Positions 36,240 to 44,864 of a stretch of DNA of 64,000 nt are shown one piece after another. The notes under the pieces are model-generated. The model saw nothing but the letters and a program-made list of their open reading frames with translations. It had not been told where the DNA came from and did no database searches. Within the stretch, counting starts at the first letter, position 1. Each line of letters opens with the position of its first letter. Source of the stretch: Paracoccaceae bacterium (GTDB lineage: Bacteria; Pseudomonadota; Alphaproteobacteria; Rhodobacterales; Rhodobacteraceae); the NCBI GenBank assembly GCA_013003075.1, contig JABDLJ010000005.1, positions 1 through 64,000 on the forward strand, read 5' to 3'. The position numbers were made by a program, and so were the translations under genes.

Positions 36240-37030
36240 GTGAAGTCCGGTCCGGCATCTCGCGGTGATCTTGCGCAAGGCGCCGACCCCATGATGGGAT
36301 CTTGCCGATCGTATTGGCCTCGCCCAGTGAAAACCGGATCGCGCCAAGCCCGGTCCTTGGCGGCGTGGCCATCGCGATCAGGACATGGGACATGTTCGCG
36401 CATCCCGAGCGGCATGCGCTGCCGGCCGTTGCCGCGACTTGCGGTATCTGCGCCAGGATCTCTGCGCCGGCAGAACCGGGAAAACTGACGCTCAGCGTGT
36501 GCGCAACGCGCCTATAAAGGTGCCGGTTCAGCACGACCCGTGCGCCGAAGCTTTGCCTAAGGCTGTTCCAGGAATTGTCGCGCAGCGCCCTAATGCGCGG
36601 GTGTCGCAACGCGGTGCGTGCTGTGCAGCGGCGCCTAGCCCGGCGGCCAGCACGGCGCTTACGGTACCCGCGCGGCGGCCGCTTTCGTGGCCCGCGCCGG
36701 GCAAAAGCGACGTGCGCGTTGCGCCGTTGCGCAGGTAGAGCGCCCCGATCCCGTTCGGGCCCCGGACTTGTGCCCCGCGAGCGACAGCAATCGACGCCAA
36801 GCCTGCCGACATCGATCGCCACCTTGCCCGCCGCCTGCGCGGCGCCGGTATGAACAGTGATCGGGTGCGCTTACGCGATGGCGTCGATCTCGGCCGCAGC
36901 GCGCCCGCGCACGTCCTTCGCTTCAACGGCCGGCGCCGAAGCCCAAGGCCCGCTGGAGGGGTTTCCATATCCCGCTGCCAAAAGCGGCTTCAGGGCACCA
37001 AGCGTTGTCGCTTGCGTCGGCGCACTTGCC
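36240..37030 (-). pseudogene. Decayed NifS-like cysteine desulfurase
   Basis: Pieces in order are ATTLGALKPLLAAGYGNPSSG (N-terminal substrate/cofactor segment), a stop, TVHTGAAQAAGKVAIDVGRLG, a frameshift, GPNGIGALYLRNGATR with LLPGAGHESGRRAGTVSAVLAAGLGAA, another shift, then GARVVLNRHL, TLSVSFPGSAGAEILAQIP, TAGSACRSG and GAIRFSLGEANTI. About 130-150 residues between the first and second pieces are deleted. The AGHK block that holds the PLP lysine reads RGAQV. The enzyme can no longer work. It sits 141 bases upstream of the DsrE remnant on the same strand, so both may come from one sulfur-transfer operon. Confidence 0.82.
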
Positions 37031-37420
37031 TTGTGGCCGAAGTCGATCGGCGCGGCACCGCAAGGTGTTGCCGTCGCGGGCATGGCCAATGCGGATGTGG
37101 TTCGGTGGTTGAATTCGGTGGTCAGCTGGGCCTTCCTGGAAGTGGTGTCTGACCGCGGCAAGCCTCCTATACCCATGAAGGCGGTTTCTGTTCTTGATGA
37201 TCCTGCCGTGAATTCTGCGCAACAAAAGCGCGCCGCTCGGTTTCTTGGGCGTCATCCCAAAACAGCAGGCAAGCCGGCACTTTTCGGTCTGCCGTTCGAA
37301 CGCGCGTGTGCCACCTTGGAAGGCGCGCCAAATCGCGGCAGCTTGCGAGTTTGCTGTGGCGGATCGTGCCGGTTTCGAAATAACGTGGCCCAAAGGCAAT
37401 GGCGCCAAAAGGAGTTGGTC
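37031..37420. other. Region without an intact gene, 390 bases
   Basis: This is the space between the 5' end of the NifS-like remnant and the class V aminotransferase. A long frame runs through it into the aminotransferase gene, but the upstream part has no protein-like pattern. It probably contains the aminotransferase promoter. Further debris of the decayed block may be present, but I cannot identify it. Confidence 0.45.
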
Positions 37421-38551
37421 ATGACGCAGCATTCCACCGCGGTCGATCCAGACGGTCTTATGGAGTTTTCCGTGGTTTTCACGGACCGCTCTTTGAACCA
37501 TATGTCCAAGACATTTCAGAGGGTCATGAACGACATCTCGTCGATGCTGAAAGAGGTCTATGCCGCCGATGGCGTTGCCATAGTTCCCGGCGGCGGGACC
37601 TTCGGCATGGAAGCGGTGGCGCGCCAGTTCGCCACCGGCCGCAAGGCGCTTGTGCTGCGCAACGGCTGGTTTTCCTACCGCTGGACGCAGATCTTCGAAG
37701 CCGGCGACATTCCGTCCGCGTCGATCGTTTTGAAGGCGCGCCGGACGGGAAACCATCACCAGGCGCCCTTCGCGCCGGTTCCGATCGAAGAGGTCGTGCG
37801 CAAGATCGCCGAAGAACGGCCCGATGTCGTCTTCGCCCCGCATGTCGAGACCTCTGCCGGCATAATGCTGCCTGACAGCTATATGCGCGCGGTCGCGGAT
37901 GCCGTGCATGCCTATGGCGGGCTTTTCGTTCTGGACTGCATTGCCTCGGGTACGATCTGGGTCGATATGCGCGAGCTCGGCGTAGATGTGGTGATCTCGG
38001 CGCCCCAAAAGGGCTGGAGCGCGTCGCCCGCGGCGGGACTTGTAATGCTGAGCGAGCATGCCATATCGCGGCTTCAGACCACCAAGAGCACCAGCTTCTC
38101 TTGTGATCTGGGCAAGTGGTACCAGATCATGCAGGCCTACGAGAGCGGCGGGCACGCCTATCACACGACGATGCCCACGGACGCGCTGACACACTTCCGC
38201 GACACGATGCTTGAAACGCGCGAGATCGGCTTCGATGTGGTCAAAGCGCAGCAGGCCGAACTTGGCGTCAAGGTCCGCGCACTTGTCGGCCAAGAGGGCT
38301 ATGTCAGCGTCGCGGCGCCCGGATTTGAGGCGCCAGGTGTCGTGGTGTCCTATACCGACGATCCCGATATCCAGAACGGCTCGAAATTCGCGGCGCTGGG
38401 CATGCAGATCGCGGCGGGTGTACCGCTCAAATGCGACGAACCGGAGGATTTCAGCACCTTTCGCCTGGGGCTCTTCGGCCTCGATAAACTCGGCGATGTC
38501 GATGCTGCCGTTGAAAAGCTGCGCGGCGCCCTGCGAAAGGTCGCGGCCTAG
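37421..38551 (+). CDS. Class V aminotransferase (alanine/serine-glyoxylate type)
   Basis: This 376-residue fold-type I PLP enzyme is fully open, unlike the decayed genes beside it. It has GGGTFGMEAVARQF (phosphate-binding turn), HVETSAGI, the aspartate of LDCIASG and the Schiff-base lysine K197 in SAPQKGWSASP. These fit the alanine-glyoxylate / serine-pyruvate aminotransferase group. An AAAAGGAG site eight bases before ATG 37421 fixes the start, although the frame is open for 564 bases further upstream. The substrate cannot be told. No partner gene is adjacent. Confidence 0.88.
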   Translation: MTQHSTAVDPDGLMEFSVVFTDRSLNHMSKTFQRVMNDISSMLKEVYAADGVAIVPGGGTFGMEAVARQFATGRKALVLRNGWFSYRWTQIFEAGDIPSASIVLKARRTGNHHQAPFAPVPIEEVVRKIAEERPDVVFAPHVETSAGIMLPDSYMRAVADAVHAYGGLFVLDCIASGTIWVDMRELGVDVVISAPQKGWSASPAAGLVMLSEHAISRLQTTKSTSFSCDLGKWYQIMQAYESGGHAYHTTMPTDALTHFRDTMLETREIGFDVVKAQQAELGVKVRALVGQEGYVSVAAPGFEAPGVVVSYTDDPDIQNGSKFAALGMQIAAGVPLKCDEPEDFSTFRLGLFGLDKLGDVDAAVEKLRGALRKVAA

Positions 38552-39209
38552 CGCGTCGCGCGGGAAGGCGACAGCGCCGGATGCATCTGTCGGGTTCCTG
38601 CCCATGCAGCAAGGCCAGCGTATGGCCCCGAAGGCCGCCTTGCCCATGGGTGGCGCGGCCGAGCGAGGTTGGCAATTCGCGACGATGGCCGGTCAGCGGG
38701 TCCGGGGCTTCCAACTGGTGTGACCGCTGACAAGGCGCGGGCCATCCTTCGCGGGAAGAGCCTGCAGGCGGCACCGATGCGCCGCCCCGGGTCTTCTGGT
38801 CGGCGCGCCTGCCCGGGTGATCTGAATTCAGGTCATTTCCGCTTTTGCCTGGCTGGGCGTGCTGCCCGAAGGCTGGATCCAGCACGATAGAGCATCGGTT
38901 GCTACTGCGCGCCGCGGCGCTGAAGCGGTACGCGACTGCCGCGCGAAAAAAACGAATAAAGACCGCGACGTAAGTCTTTGTCAAAAAGCATTATTATCGC
39001 TTCTATCCAACGCCTCGACTTCCGCGCCCCGATACGTAAGACCAAGCCGTGCATCCCTGCAGCCGGGCTTGCGGATGCAAGCGCCGACCCTTCCAGCCGC
39101 AATTGCTGACGCCAGGCGGCAAATCGATTGCGCCGCCTCGCCCAGCGCGCCCGCCCCTGGCGCACGCGGATGGCGGCAAACCCCCCGTGGGCGGCTTGAC
39201 CGATGACGC
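38552..39209. other. Intergenic region, 658 bases, no gene supported
   Basis: This is a convergent gap between the aminotransferase and the phytochrome kinase. Short frames are open on both strands, but none resembles a protein I know and codon use is irregular. A local AT-rich stretch (about 38945-39000, with AAAAAAACGAATAAAG) interrupts GC-rich flanks. Given the decayed genes just upstream, this may be the same degraded block. Confidence 0.45.
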
Positions 39210-41453
39210 TCAGCCTGCGCCCTGCGACTTCTGCTCGGGAAGCGACACCACGAAGCGCGCGCCGCCCTGGTAGTCGGCATCGAGATGAATGGATCCGCCA
39301 TGAACATCGACGATGCGTTTGCAGATGGTCAATCCCAGACCGGATCCCTCGACCTCGTCCTGGGGCTGCAGCCGCTGCATCGGCTGGAAGATCCGCTCTG
39401 CGAATTCTGCCGGAATGCCGAGCCCGTTATCGGCGACGGCCAGCGCGATTGCGCCGTCTGGAAGCTCGGTCGCGCTGATGTCGATGCGCGGAGTGCGGCC
39501 CGGGTCGCGATATTTCAGCGCATTGCCGAAAAGGTTGAGAAAGAGCCGCAGCATCAGGCGCTCGTTGACCAAAAGCGTCGGCAGCGCGCCGATCGTGATC
39601 TCTGCGCCGGTTTCCTGGACCTGGGCGGACAGCATCTCGCGGACGTCCGCTGCGATCCGGCCAAGGTCGGCGGATGCGAAGTGGTGTTCCTGCTCGCGGA
39701 TGACCGCCAGTTCCAGAAGCCCGCTTGTCAGATCGGACAAACGGTTGGCCGAGTTCTGGGCAATTGCGTGGGTCTGCTTGACCACGTCTTCATCGAAATT
39801 CTCTTCGCTCATGATATCAAGCGCCATGCTGATCCCGCGAAGCGGCGCCTTCAGGTCGTGTGCCGCCGAGGCTGCAAATTGGCGCAGCGACGCATTTTCT
39901 TCCTTCAGCAAAAGCTGCGCTGCGATGATGTCGAGGAATTCCTTGAAGATCTCGCGCGCGCTTTCCAGCTCTGACGGACGCCAGGGCGCGCTTTCATCGC
40001 AGTGCTCCTGAAGCCACTTGTCGAAGGATTGCCGCGGGCCCAGCGTGCCCGTTGTGCCGTCCGATTTCGGCCGTCCCTCGGCAGCCTCGCGCCCGGCCCA
40101 CTGGACCGTGCGGGTGATCGGCCCGCGAAACCAGATCAACTGGCAAACCCTGTGAACGACGATCGGCTGGATCAACACCCCGCAGGCGGTGTCGATATAA
40201 TCTTTCGCGGGCGCCCATTCCTTGTGAAGCGATGTGGTCTGGAACTGATCAGAGGTTTCTCGCTGGCGCATCGCCCATTGGATCATCTGGGGAATGAATT
40301 CGCGTGGTGGTGTGTGACCCGATGTGTGCAACGTGTTCCCATACTGAAAGGCGAACCCGTCCGCGCCGAGAAATTCCTGCAAGATCGGCACCAGCGTCTC
40401 GATCACCGATTCGACATCGCCGCTTTGCCGCAACGCCGCAGCGAAGCGGTTCTCGATCCTGCGAAGGCCCGAGATCTTGTCGGCGGTATCCACGCGCTGC
40501 TGCTGGTCGTATCGCAGCATCAGGGAGGTTCCCAACTCGTGCAGCAAATTCCAGCTGTCGAAAGGAACAAAGCCCGGCTCGTCATTATGCGCCGCGATCA
40601 GCCCCCAAAGTTCGCCATGATGCATGAGACTGCACGAAAAGGTTGCCTCAACCCCCATGTTTCGAAGATAGGCGGTGTGCATGGGCGAAACCGACCGGAT
40701 GACCGACCAGGTCAGATCGAGCGCATCGCTGGCGCCCGCGGCCGTGCGAATGCCGATGGTTTCGTCAGAGACATCGCCAATCGCGCGATAGGGCACGATC
40801 TTCATGATCTGTCGAACCTGGCGCGGGATGTCGGTGTCGGGGAAATGCAAGCCAAGATAGGACGGCATCGCGTCGTTGCGGCTTTCGGCGATGGTGTGGC
40901 CCGACCAGTCGAGCAAAAAGCGATAGATCTTCACCCGCGAAAAGCCGGTGATCTGGCGCGCCGCGGCGACCACGATTTGCATTGCCTCCTCGAAATCCTC
41001 GGCGCGCATAACGCGCGCGCAGCTTTTGCTGCAATTGCGCATCTTGGCACGCACTGCGCTGGGGCTGGGGCTTGTGTTCGGGACGAACTCGATCATCCGC
41101 CTGCCGGCATGGGCGTGACTGATCGCATCGTACTGGACCCCGCCGAGCGAGGTCTCGAAATCCAGAACCTCGTGGAGGATCTGGGTGTCTTCCGAGAACC
41201 CTGCGATCTCTTCGGCCAGATCCTGATTGATGTCCGCAAGCGGCGTGGAGATCAGCGCTTCGGTCTTCACCCCCAGAAGCTTGCCGGCATTTTCGGAAGC
41301 ACCGGTGATGACGTTGGTGTCGGGGTCTAGCACCAGCAAGGCGCAGCCGCGCTGGATCAGGCCGGACAGATGGATCGGCTCCTGGTCGCAGGTGTCCAGC
41401 GTCGAGGTTTCGGGGCGCGCAAAAAACGCGGAGAGGGACTGCATATCGTTCAT
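39210..41453 (-). CDS. Bacteriophytochrome sensor histidine kinase
   Basis: This 747-residue red/far-red photoreceptor has domain order PAS (about 15-125), GAF (about 145-320), PHY (about 330-505), HisKA (about 515-585) and HATPase (about 630-740). C22 in STLDTCDQEPIHLSGLIQ is at the biliverdin-attachment position of bacteriophytochromes. The chromophore-pocket motif FPDTDIPRQVR (D208-I209-P210) and the PHY-tongue motifs WFRGP and PRQSFDKW are present. H532 in SAAHDLKAPLRG is the phospho-acceptor. The start is ATG 41453 (MNDMQSL). No receiver domain is fused, and no heme oxygenase or response regulator gene is adjacent. Confidence 0.92.
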   Translation of the reverse strand: MNDMQSLSAFFARPETSTLDTCDQEPIHLSGLIQRGCALLVLDPDTNVITGASENAGKLLGVKTEALISTPLADINQDLAEEIAGFSEDTQILHEVLDFETSLGGVQYDAISHAHAGRRMIEFVPNTSPSPSAVRAKMRNCSKSCARVMRAEDFEEAMQIVVAAARQITGFSRVKIYRFLLDWSGHTIAESRNDAMPSYLGLHFPDTDIPRQVRQIMKIVPYRAIGDVSDETIGIRTAAGASDALDLTWSVIRSVSPMHTAYLRNMGVEATFSCSLMHHGELWGLIAAHNDEPGFVPFDSWNLLHELGTSLMLRYDQQQRVDTADKISGLRRIENRFAAALRQSGDVESVIETLVPILQEFLGADGFAFQYGNTLHTSGHTPPREFIPQMIQWAMRQRETSDQFQTTSLHKEWAPAKDYIDTACGVLIQPIVVHRVCQLIWFRGPITRTVQWAGREAAEGRPKSDGTTGTLGPRQSFDKWLQEHCDESAPWRPSELESAREIFKEFLDIIAAQLLLKEENASLRQFAASAAHDLKAPLRGISMALDIMSEENFDEDVVKQTHAIAQNSANRLSDLTSGLLELAVIREQEHHFASADLGRIAADVREMLSAQVQETGAEITIGALPTLLVNERLMLRLFLNLFGNALKYRDPGRTPRIDISATELPDGAIALAVADNGLGIPAEFAERIFQPMQRLQPQDEVEGSGLGLTICKRIVDVHGGSIHLDADYQGGARFVVSLPEQKSQGAG

Positions 41454-41665
41454 AGGGTGTTCCAAATAGGTCGAGTTTGCACTGCATTGGCGACCGGGTG
41501 CATGCGCTGCATCAGACACCATGAAGCAAACGGGGCTCAAATCAGTATGTCTGACTTACGGCGATCAGGCTTAAGATTTCGGAAAAATGCGGGCGGCCAG
41601 ATGCGTGTGAACCGGCGGCGGCCGGATCGGATACGCGCAATTGCCAAGGGCAGGGGGCGGCCTTG

Positions 41666-42688
41666 TCAGACGGTGCGCGGCGGCCCAAGCGTGTCGCGCA
41701 TCTGCAAGGTGGTCTGCAGCTCGATGCTGGCTTGCGGCGCGCCACCTTCGACCATATCCACCAGCATCCGTGCGGCCTGGCGTCCCATCTCGCGGTGCGG
41801 GACATGCACTGTCGTCAGGGCCGGCTCCAAAAGCCTTGCAAGCTCGATATCGTCAAATCCGGTAATCGAGATATCCTCTGGCACGCGCAATTTCATCTGT
41901 CGCGCGCGCTTCAATGCGCCGGCGGCCAGCACGTCGTTGCCGCACATGACGACGGTGGGCCGCGTCTCGGCCGCCATCAGCGCAGAAAACGCATCCGCTC
42001 CGCTTTCGATACCGTAGGTGGTTTCCATCAGGCGCAGGCTTTGCGGCTCAAGGCCGCTCAGCTCCATCGCATCGCGCACGCCGCTCACGCGGTCGCGGGC
42101 ACGGTCGTTGAAGGCCTGCCCGGCCGAGATCATCGCAATGTCGCGGTGGCCAAGCTCGATCACCCGGGCGGCGAGCGCCCTCATCGAGGATCTGTTGTCG
42201 AACCCGATCGAGGGCTGCGGGTTGTTCGGATCATAGACCCACGCCACGAGCACCGGCACGCCCTGCCGTTTCAGAAAACTGTAGATCTCCGAGTTGCGGT
42301 CATGGCCGATCAGCAGGAACCCCGCCGCGCCGCGCGCGGTCAGCGTGCGGATCTGATCCGCTTCCTGGTCCGGCCGGTAGGACGAGCTTGCAATCAGCAG
42401 CGTCAGTTTGTGGGCACGCAACTCTTCCTGGAACGCCTGTATGCCGCGTGCGAAGATCGAGTTTTCCATCGTGGGGATGATCGCGCCGATCGTGTCGGTG
42501 CGGCGGGCGGCCAGTGCCCGCGCGCCGAAATTGGGCGAATAGCCAAGCCGGTCGACCGCTGCCAGAACGCGAAGGCGGGTCGCTTCGACAACGCGCTCGG
42601 GCGAGTTGAGGCACCGCGACACCGTCGCTGTCGAGACCTGCGCCGCGCGCGCGACATCTTCCAGGGTCGGGGCTCCGGGGCGTATCAA
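41666..42688 (-). CDS. LacI-family regulator of the sulfonate/TRAP cluster
   Basis: This LacI/GalR regulator has HTH TLEDVARAAQVSTATVSRCLN and an effector domain with NSIFARGIQAFQEEL, GFLLIGHDRNSEI, MCGNDVLAAGALKRAR and SITGFDDIELARLLEPALT. The frame is open to 42853, but that would put a LacI-type operator (42787-42799) inside the gene. The first start codon close to the HTH is TTG 42688, giving about 340 residues. It is divergent from the small membrane protein and TRAP genes and most likely represses them until its ligand, possibly the sulfonate or a breakdown product, binds. Confidence 0.85.
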   Translation of the reverse strand: MIRPGAPTLEDVARAAQVSTATVSRCLNSPERVVEATRLRVLAAVDRLGYSPNFGARALAARRTDTIGAIIPTMENSIFARGIQAFQEELRAHKLTLLIASSSYRPDQEADQIRTLTARGAAGFLLIGHDRNSEIYSFLKRQGVPVLVAWVYDPNNPQPSIGFDNRSSMRALAARVIELGHRDIAMISAGQAFNDRARDRVSGVRDAMELSGLEPQSLRLMETTYGIESGADAFSALMAAETRPTVVMCGNDVLAAGALKRARQMKLRVPEDISITGFDDIELARLLEPALTTVHVPHREMGRQAARMLVDMVEGGAPQASIELQTTLQMRDTLGPPRTV

Positions 42689-42786
42689 ATCGGTCTGTGC
42701 CTCGCTTTTTCCTTTCCGCCCGATCCGCTTTGTACCGCAAACCCGCCAGCGCCGGCGCGAAGAAAACAAATCCGCACAAGGAGAAT

Positions 42787-42799
42787 GTAAGCGCTTGCA
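42787..42799. promoter_or_regulatory. LacI-type operator between the regulator and TRAP genes
   Basis: GTAAGCGCTTGCA (within TGTAAGCGCTTGCA, 42786-42799) fits the LacI/GalR consensus palindrome TGNAAGCGCTTNCA with the central AGCGCT intact. A second half-site, TTGCAAACGC, follows at 42807-42816. The element lies about 100 bases upstream of the regulator start and about 75 bases upstream of the first TRAP-operon gene, in position to act on both. Confidence 0.72.
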
Positions 42800-42871
42800 A
42801 AAAGAATTGCAAACGCCTAAAAAGGACGAGACGGTGCACAGACACCGCGGCACATAGGGAGAACGACTACC

Positions 42872-43057
42872 ATGTACATGGGCGCAACCGCGGTTCTCTT
42901 TGCAATCTTTTTTCTAAACGTGTTTCTTGGCGCAACGGGTCAGGGGACGTATCTCAGCGAAGTACAGGAAATGCTTCTGCTCTCGGTCTCCATGCTCTTT
43001 TTCGTGGCGGCCATCCTGAAGCGGGAAGCAGCCGCAAAAAAATCGAACGACAAGTAA
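42872..43057 (+). CDS. Small two-helix membrane protein heading the TRAP operon
   Basis: This 61-residue protein has two hydrophobic stretches (about residues 4-22 and 34-50) and a basic tail (KREAAAKKSNDK), so it is probably an inner-membrane hairpin. AGGGAGAACGACTACC precedes the ATG. It starts the operon controlled by the divergent LacI regulator and is only 19 bases before the TRAP binding-protein gene. I do not recognise a family. An accessory role for the transporter is a guess from position. Confidence 0.65.
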   Translation: MYMGATAVLFAIFFLNVFLGATGQGTYLSEVQEMLLLSVSMLFFVAAILKREAAAKKSNDK

Positions 43058-43076
43058 AAACCACAGGGAGATGACA

Positions 43077-44216
43077 ATGAAAGATGAACTGAAATCCGCC
43101 GAGCGCAGGAATTTCCTGAAACTGACCGGTACCGGAGCCTTTACCGCGGCGATGGTCGCCGGTGGCGCCGGGATGCTCTGGTCGGACGAGGCCGTGGCCC
43201 AGACCGCCAAGGAAGAGCAGGACCGCCAGGCGGCGGCAGAACATGTGATGACAATCGCGACCGCCTATGTTCTGGGCGCATCGCGCAGCTACCCGATCAT
43301 GCAGCTGGATCTGAAAGAGAACATCCAGAATGCCACGAACGGCAAGATCTACGTCAAGCTTGCGCCCGGCGGCCAGCTTGGGGCAGGCGGCGCGCTTGTA
43401 CAAAAGGTACAAGGCGGCACGATCCAGGCCGCGCAGCACTCGCTGTCGAACTTCGCGCCCTTCGCGCCGACGGTCGACCTGATCAACATGCCGTATTTCT
43501 GCGGCTCCAATCAGCGCTTCGTGAACCTTGTGCATTCCGACGCATGGCAAAGCGACGTGCACCCGAAGGTCGAAGCTAAGGGCTTCAAGACGCTCTTTTA
43601 CGTCGTGATCGACCCGCGCGTTGTCGCGGTGCGTAAAGGCGGCGCCGGCGCGGTCATCACGCCAAGCGACCTCAGCGGCGTGAAATTCCGCGTGCCGGGT
43701 TCGAAGATGCTGCAACAGTACTATCGCATGGTCGGCGCCAACCCCACGCCGGTCGCCTGGGGCGAGACGCCTTCGGCGATCAAGCAGGGCGTTGCAGACG
43801 CGCTTGATCCCTCGGTCGGTGCGCTGTTTGTCTTCGGCTTCAAGGACATCCTCAGCCACGTGACCTTCACGCAAGCGGTGCCGGACAGCCAGGTCTTCTC
43901 GTGTAACCTGGAATGGTTCGAATCGATGCCCGCCGACATTCAGGAAGGCATTGAGTTCGCGGCAGAGATCACCGCGCAGCAGAACCTCGCCAAGGTGCCC
44001 TCGGCACGGAACTACGCGATGGCCGAGCTGCGCAAGTCCGGCGTCGAGTTCCACTCGCTGTCCGACGATCAGCTGGCCGAATGGCAGGCGGCCGGCGGCC
44101 ACCAGAACTCTGAGTGGGACAGCTTCAAGACCGAGCTTGCCGGATCCATGGGAGCCTTCGACAAGCTGAACGAGGCGGCAAGCACCATGGGCCGCTATTA
44201 CGTCCACGACGCGTAA
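43077..44216 (+). CDS. TRAP transporter binding protein with Tat-type signal
   Basis: This 379-residue periplasmic DctP-family protein has an N-terminus with a twin-arginine motif, ERRNFLKLTGTGAF, and a hydrophobic region cut near AVAQ (about residue 41), so Tat export is likely. ATG 43077 is preferred to the ATG at 43071 because CAGGGAG lies directly before it. The conserved arginine-containing segment GVKFRVPGSKMLQQYYRMVGANP, where ligand carboxylate or sulfonate usually binds, is present. Downstream HpsN/O/P-like and ComDE-like genes suggest 2,3-dihydroxypropane-1-sulfonate as ligand, as for HpsKLM. Confidence 0.9.
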   Translation: MKDELKSAERRNFLKLTGTGAFTAAMVAGGAGMLWSDEAVAQTAKEEQDRQAAAEHVMTIATAYVLGASRSYPIMQLDLKENIQNATNGKIYVKLAPGGQLGAGGALVQKVQGGTIQAAQHSLSNFAPFAPTVDLINMPYFCGSNQRFVNLVHSDAWQSDVHPKVEAKGFKTLFYVVIDPRVVAVRKGGAGAVITPSDLSGVKFRVPGSKMLQQYYRMVGANPTPVAWGETPSAIKQGVADALDPSVGALFVFGFKDILSHVTFTQAVPDSQVFSCNLEWFESMPADIQEGIEFAAEITAQQNLAKVPSARNYAMAELRKSGVEFHSLSDDQLAEWQAAGGHQNSEWDSFKTELAGSMGAFDKLNEAASTMGRYYVHDA

Positions 44217-44226
44217 AACCCCTTGG

Positions 44227-44261
44227 GGGCCGCCTGCTCGGATCTTGCGGGCGGCCCTTTT
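44227..44261 (+). terminator. Stem-loop with T-run between binding-protein and permease genes
   Basis: GGGCCGCC (44227-44234) pairs with GGCGGCCC (44250-44257) and is followed by TTTT. It starts 10 bases after the binding-protein stop codon. In an operon this would act as a partial terminator and 3' stabiliser, giving more binding protein than permease. Confidence 0.7.
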
Positions 44262-44340
44262 CCGACACGCATGCAATCGCTTTGCCGCCCAACCCGATTG
44301 GGCGAACAGAGGCGGTGTGCCCGCATAGCGAGGTTCTGAC

Positions 44341-44856
44341 ATGGAACGGTTTCTCTCTGCCCTGAACAAGAACGCCGAGCGATGGGCGCTTTTGTTCTTT
44401 TACGTGCTTTTGGTGGTGACGATGGTGGTCGAGGTTATCCGGCGCGAAGTGTTCTCATACTCCTCGATCTGGGGTGAAGAAATTGTGCGCTACGCGTTCA
44501 TCTACCTCGCCTGGATCGGAGCGGCCTCGGCCGTGCGCGAGCGGGCCCATATCCGCATCGACGTGATCATGCACTATGTGCCGCCGCAGGTGAAAACGCT
44601 GATCTATATCCTCGGCGATCTGGTGATGTTCGTCGTGGCGTTGATTGCGCTCTACTGGTCGTTCGAAACTGTGCTGGTGTCGGCCGAGTTCGGCTCTGTC
44701 AGCCACGGTCTGCGCGTCTCGATGGTCTGGTTTCTCGCCGCCGTGCCCATCGGCTTCACGCTGATGATCTTTCGTCTAATCCAGTCGCTGATCCGCGACG
44801 TCAAGGCTTTCGCAGCGGGCACCCCCGTCTACGAAGGCGACAAACTGTTTGATTGA
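44341..44856 (+). CDS. TRAP transporter small permease (DctQ)
   Basis: This 171-residue protein has four membrane segments (about residues 18-38, 52-70, 85-108 and 128-150) and the family's ERAHIRIDVIMHYVPP loop after the second segment. It bridges the binding protein to the large permease. The ATG at 44341 follows a 124-base gap that contains the attenuating stem-loop. It is 8 bases before the DctM gene. Confidence 0.9.
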   Translation: MERFLSALNKNAERWALLFFYVLLVVTMVVEVIRREVFSYSSIWGEEIVRYAFIYLAWIGAASAVRERAHIRIDVIMHYVPPQVKTLIYILGDLVMFVVALIALYWSFETVLVSAEFGSVSHGLRVSMVWFLAAVPIGFTLMIFRLIQSLIRDVKAFAAGTPVYEGDKLFD

Positions 44857-44864
44857 GGCGCGCG

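Noticed and set aside
41500..41665. PpsR-type light-regulated box near the phytochrome gene
   Set aside because: TGT and ACA halves do not occur with the required 12-base spacing, so no match to the consensus could be supported.
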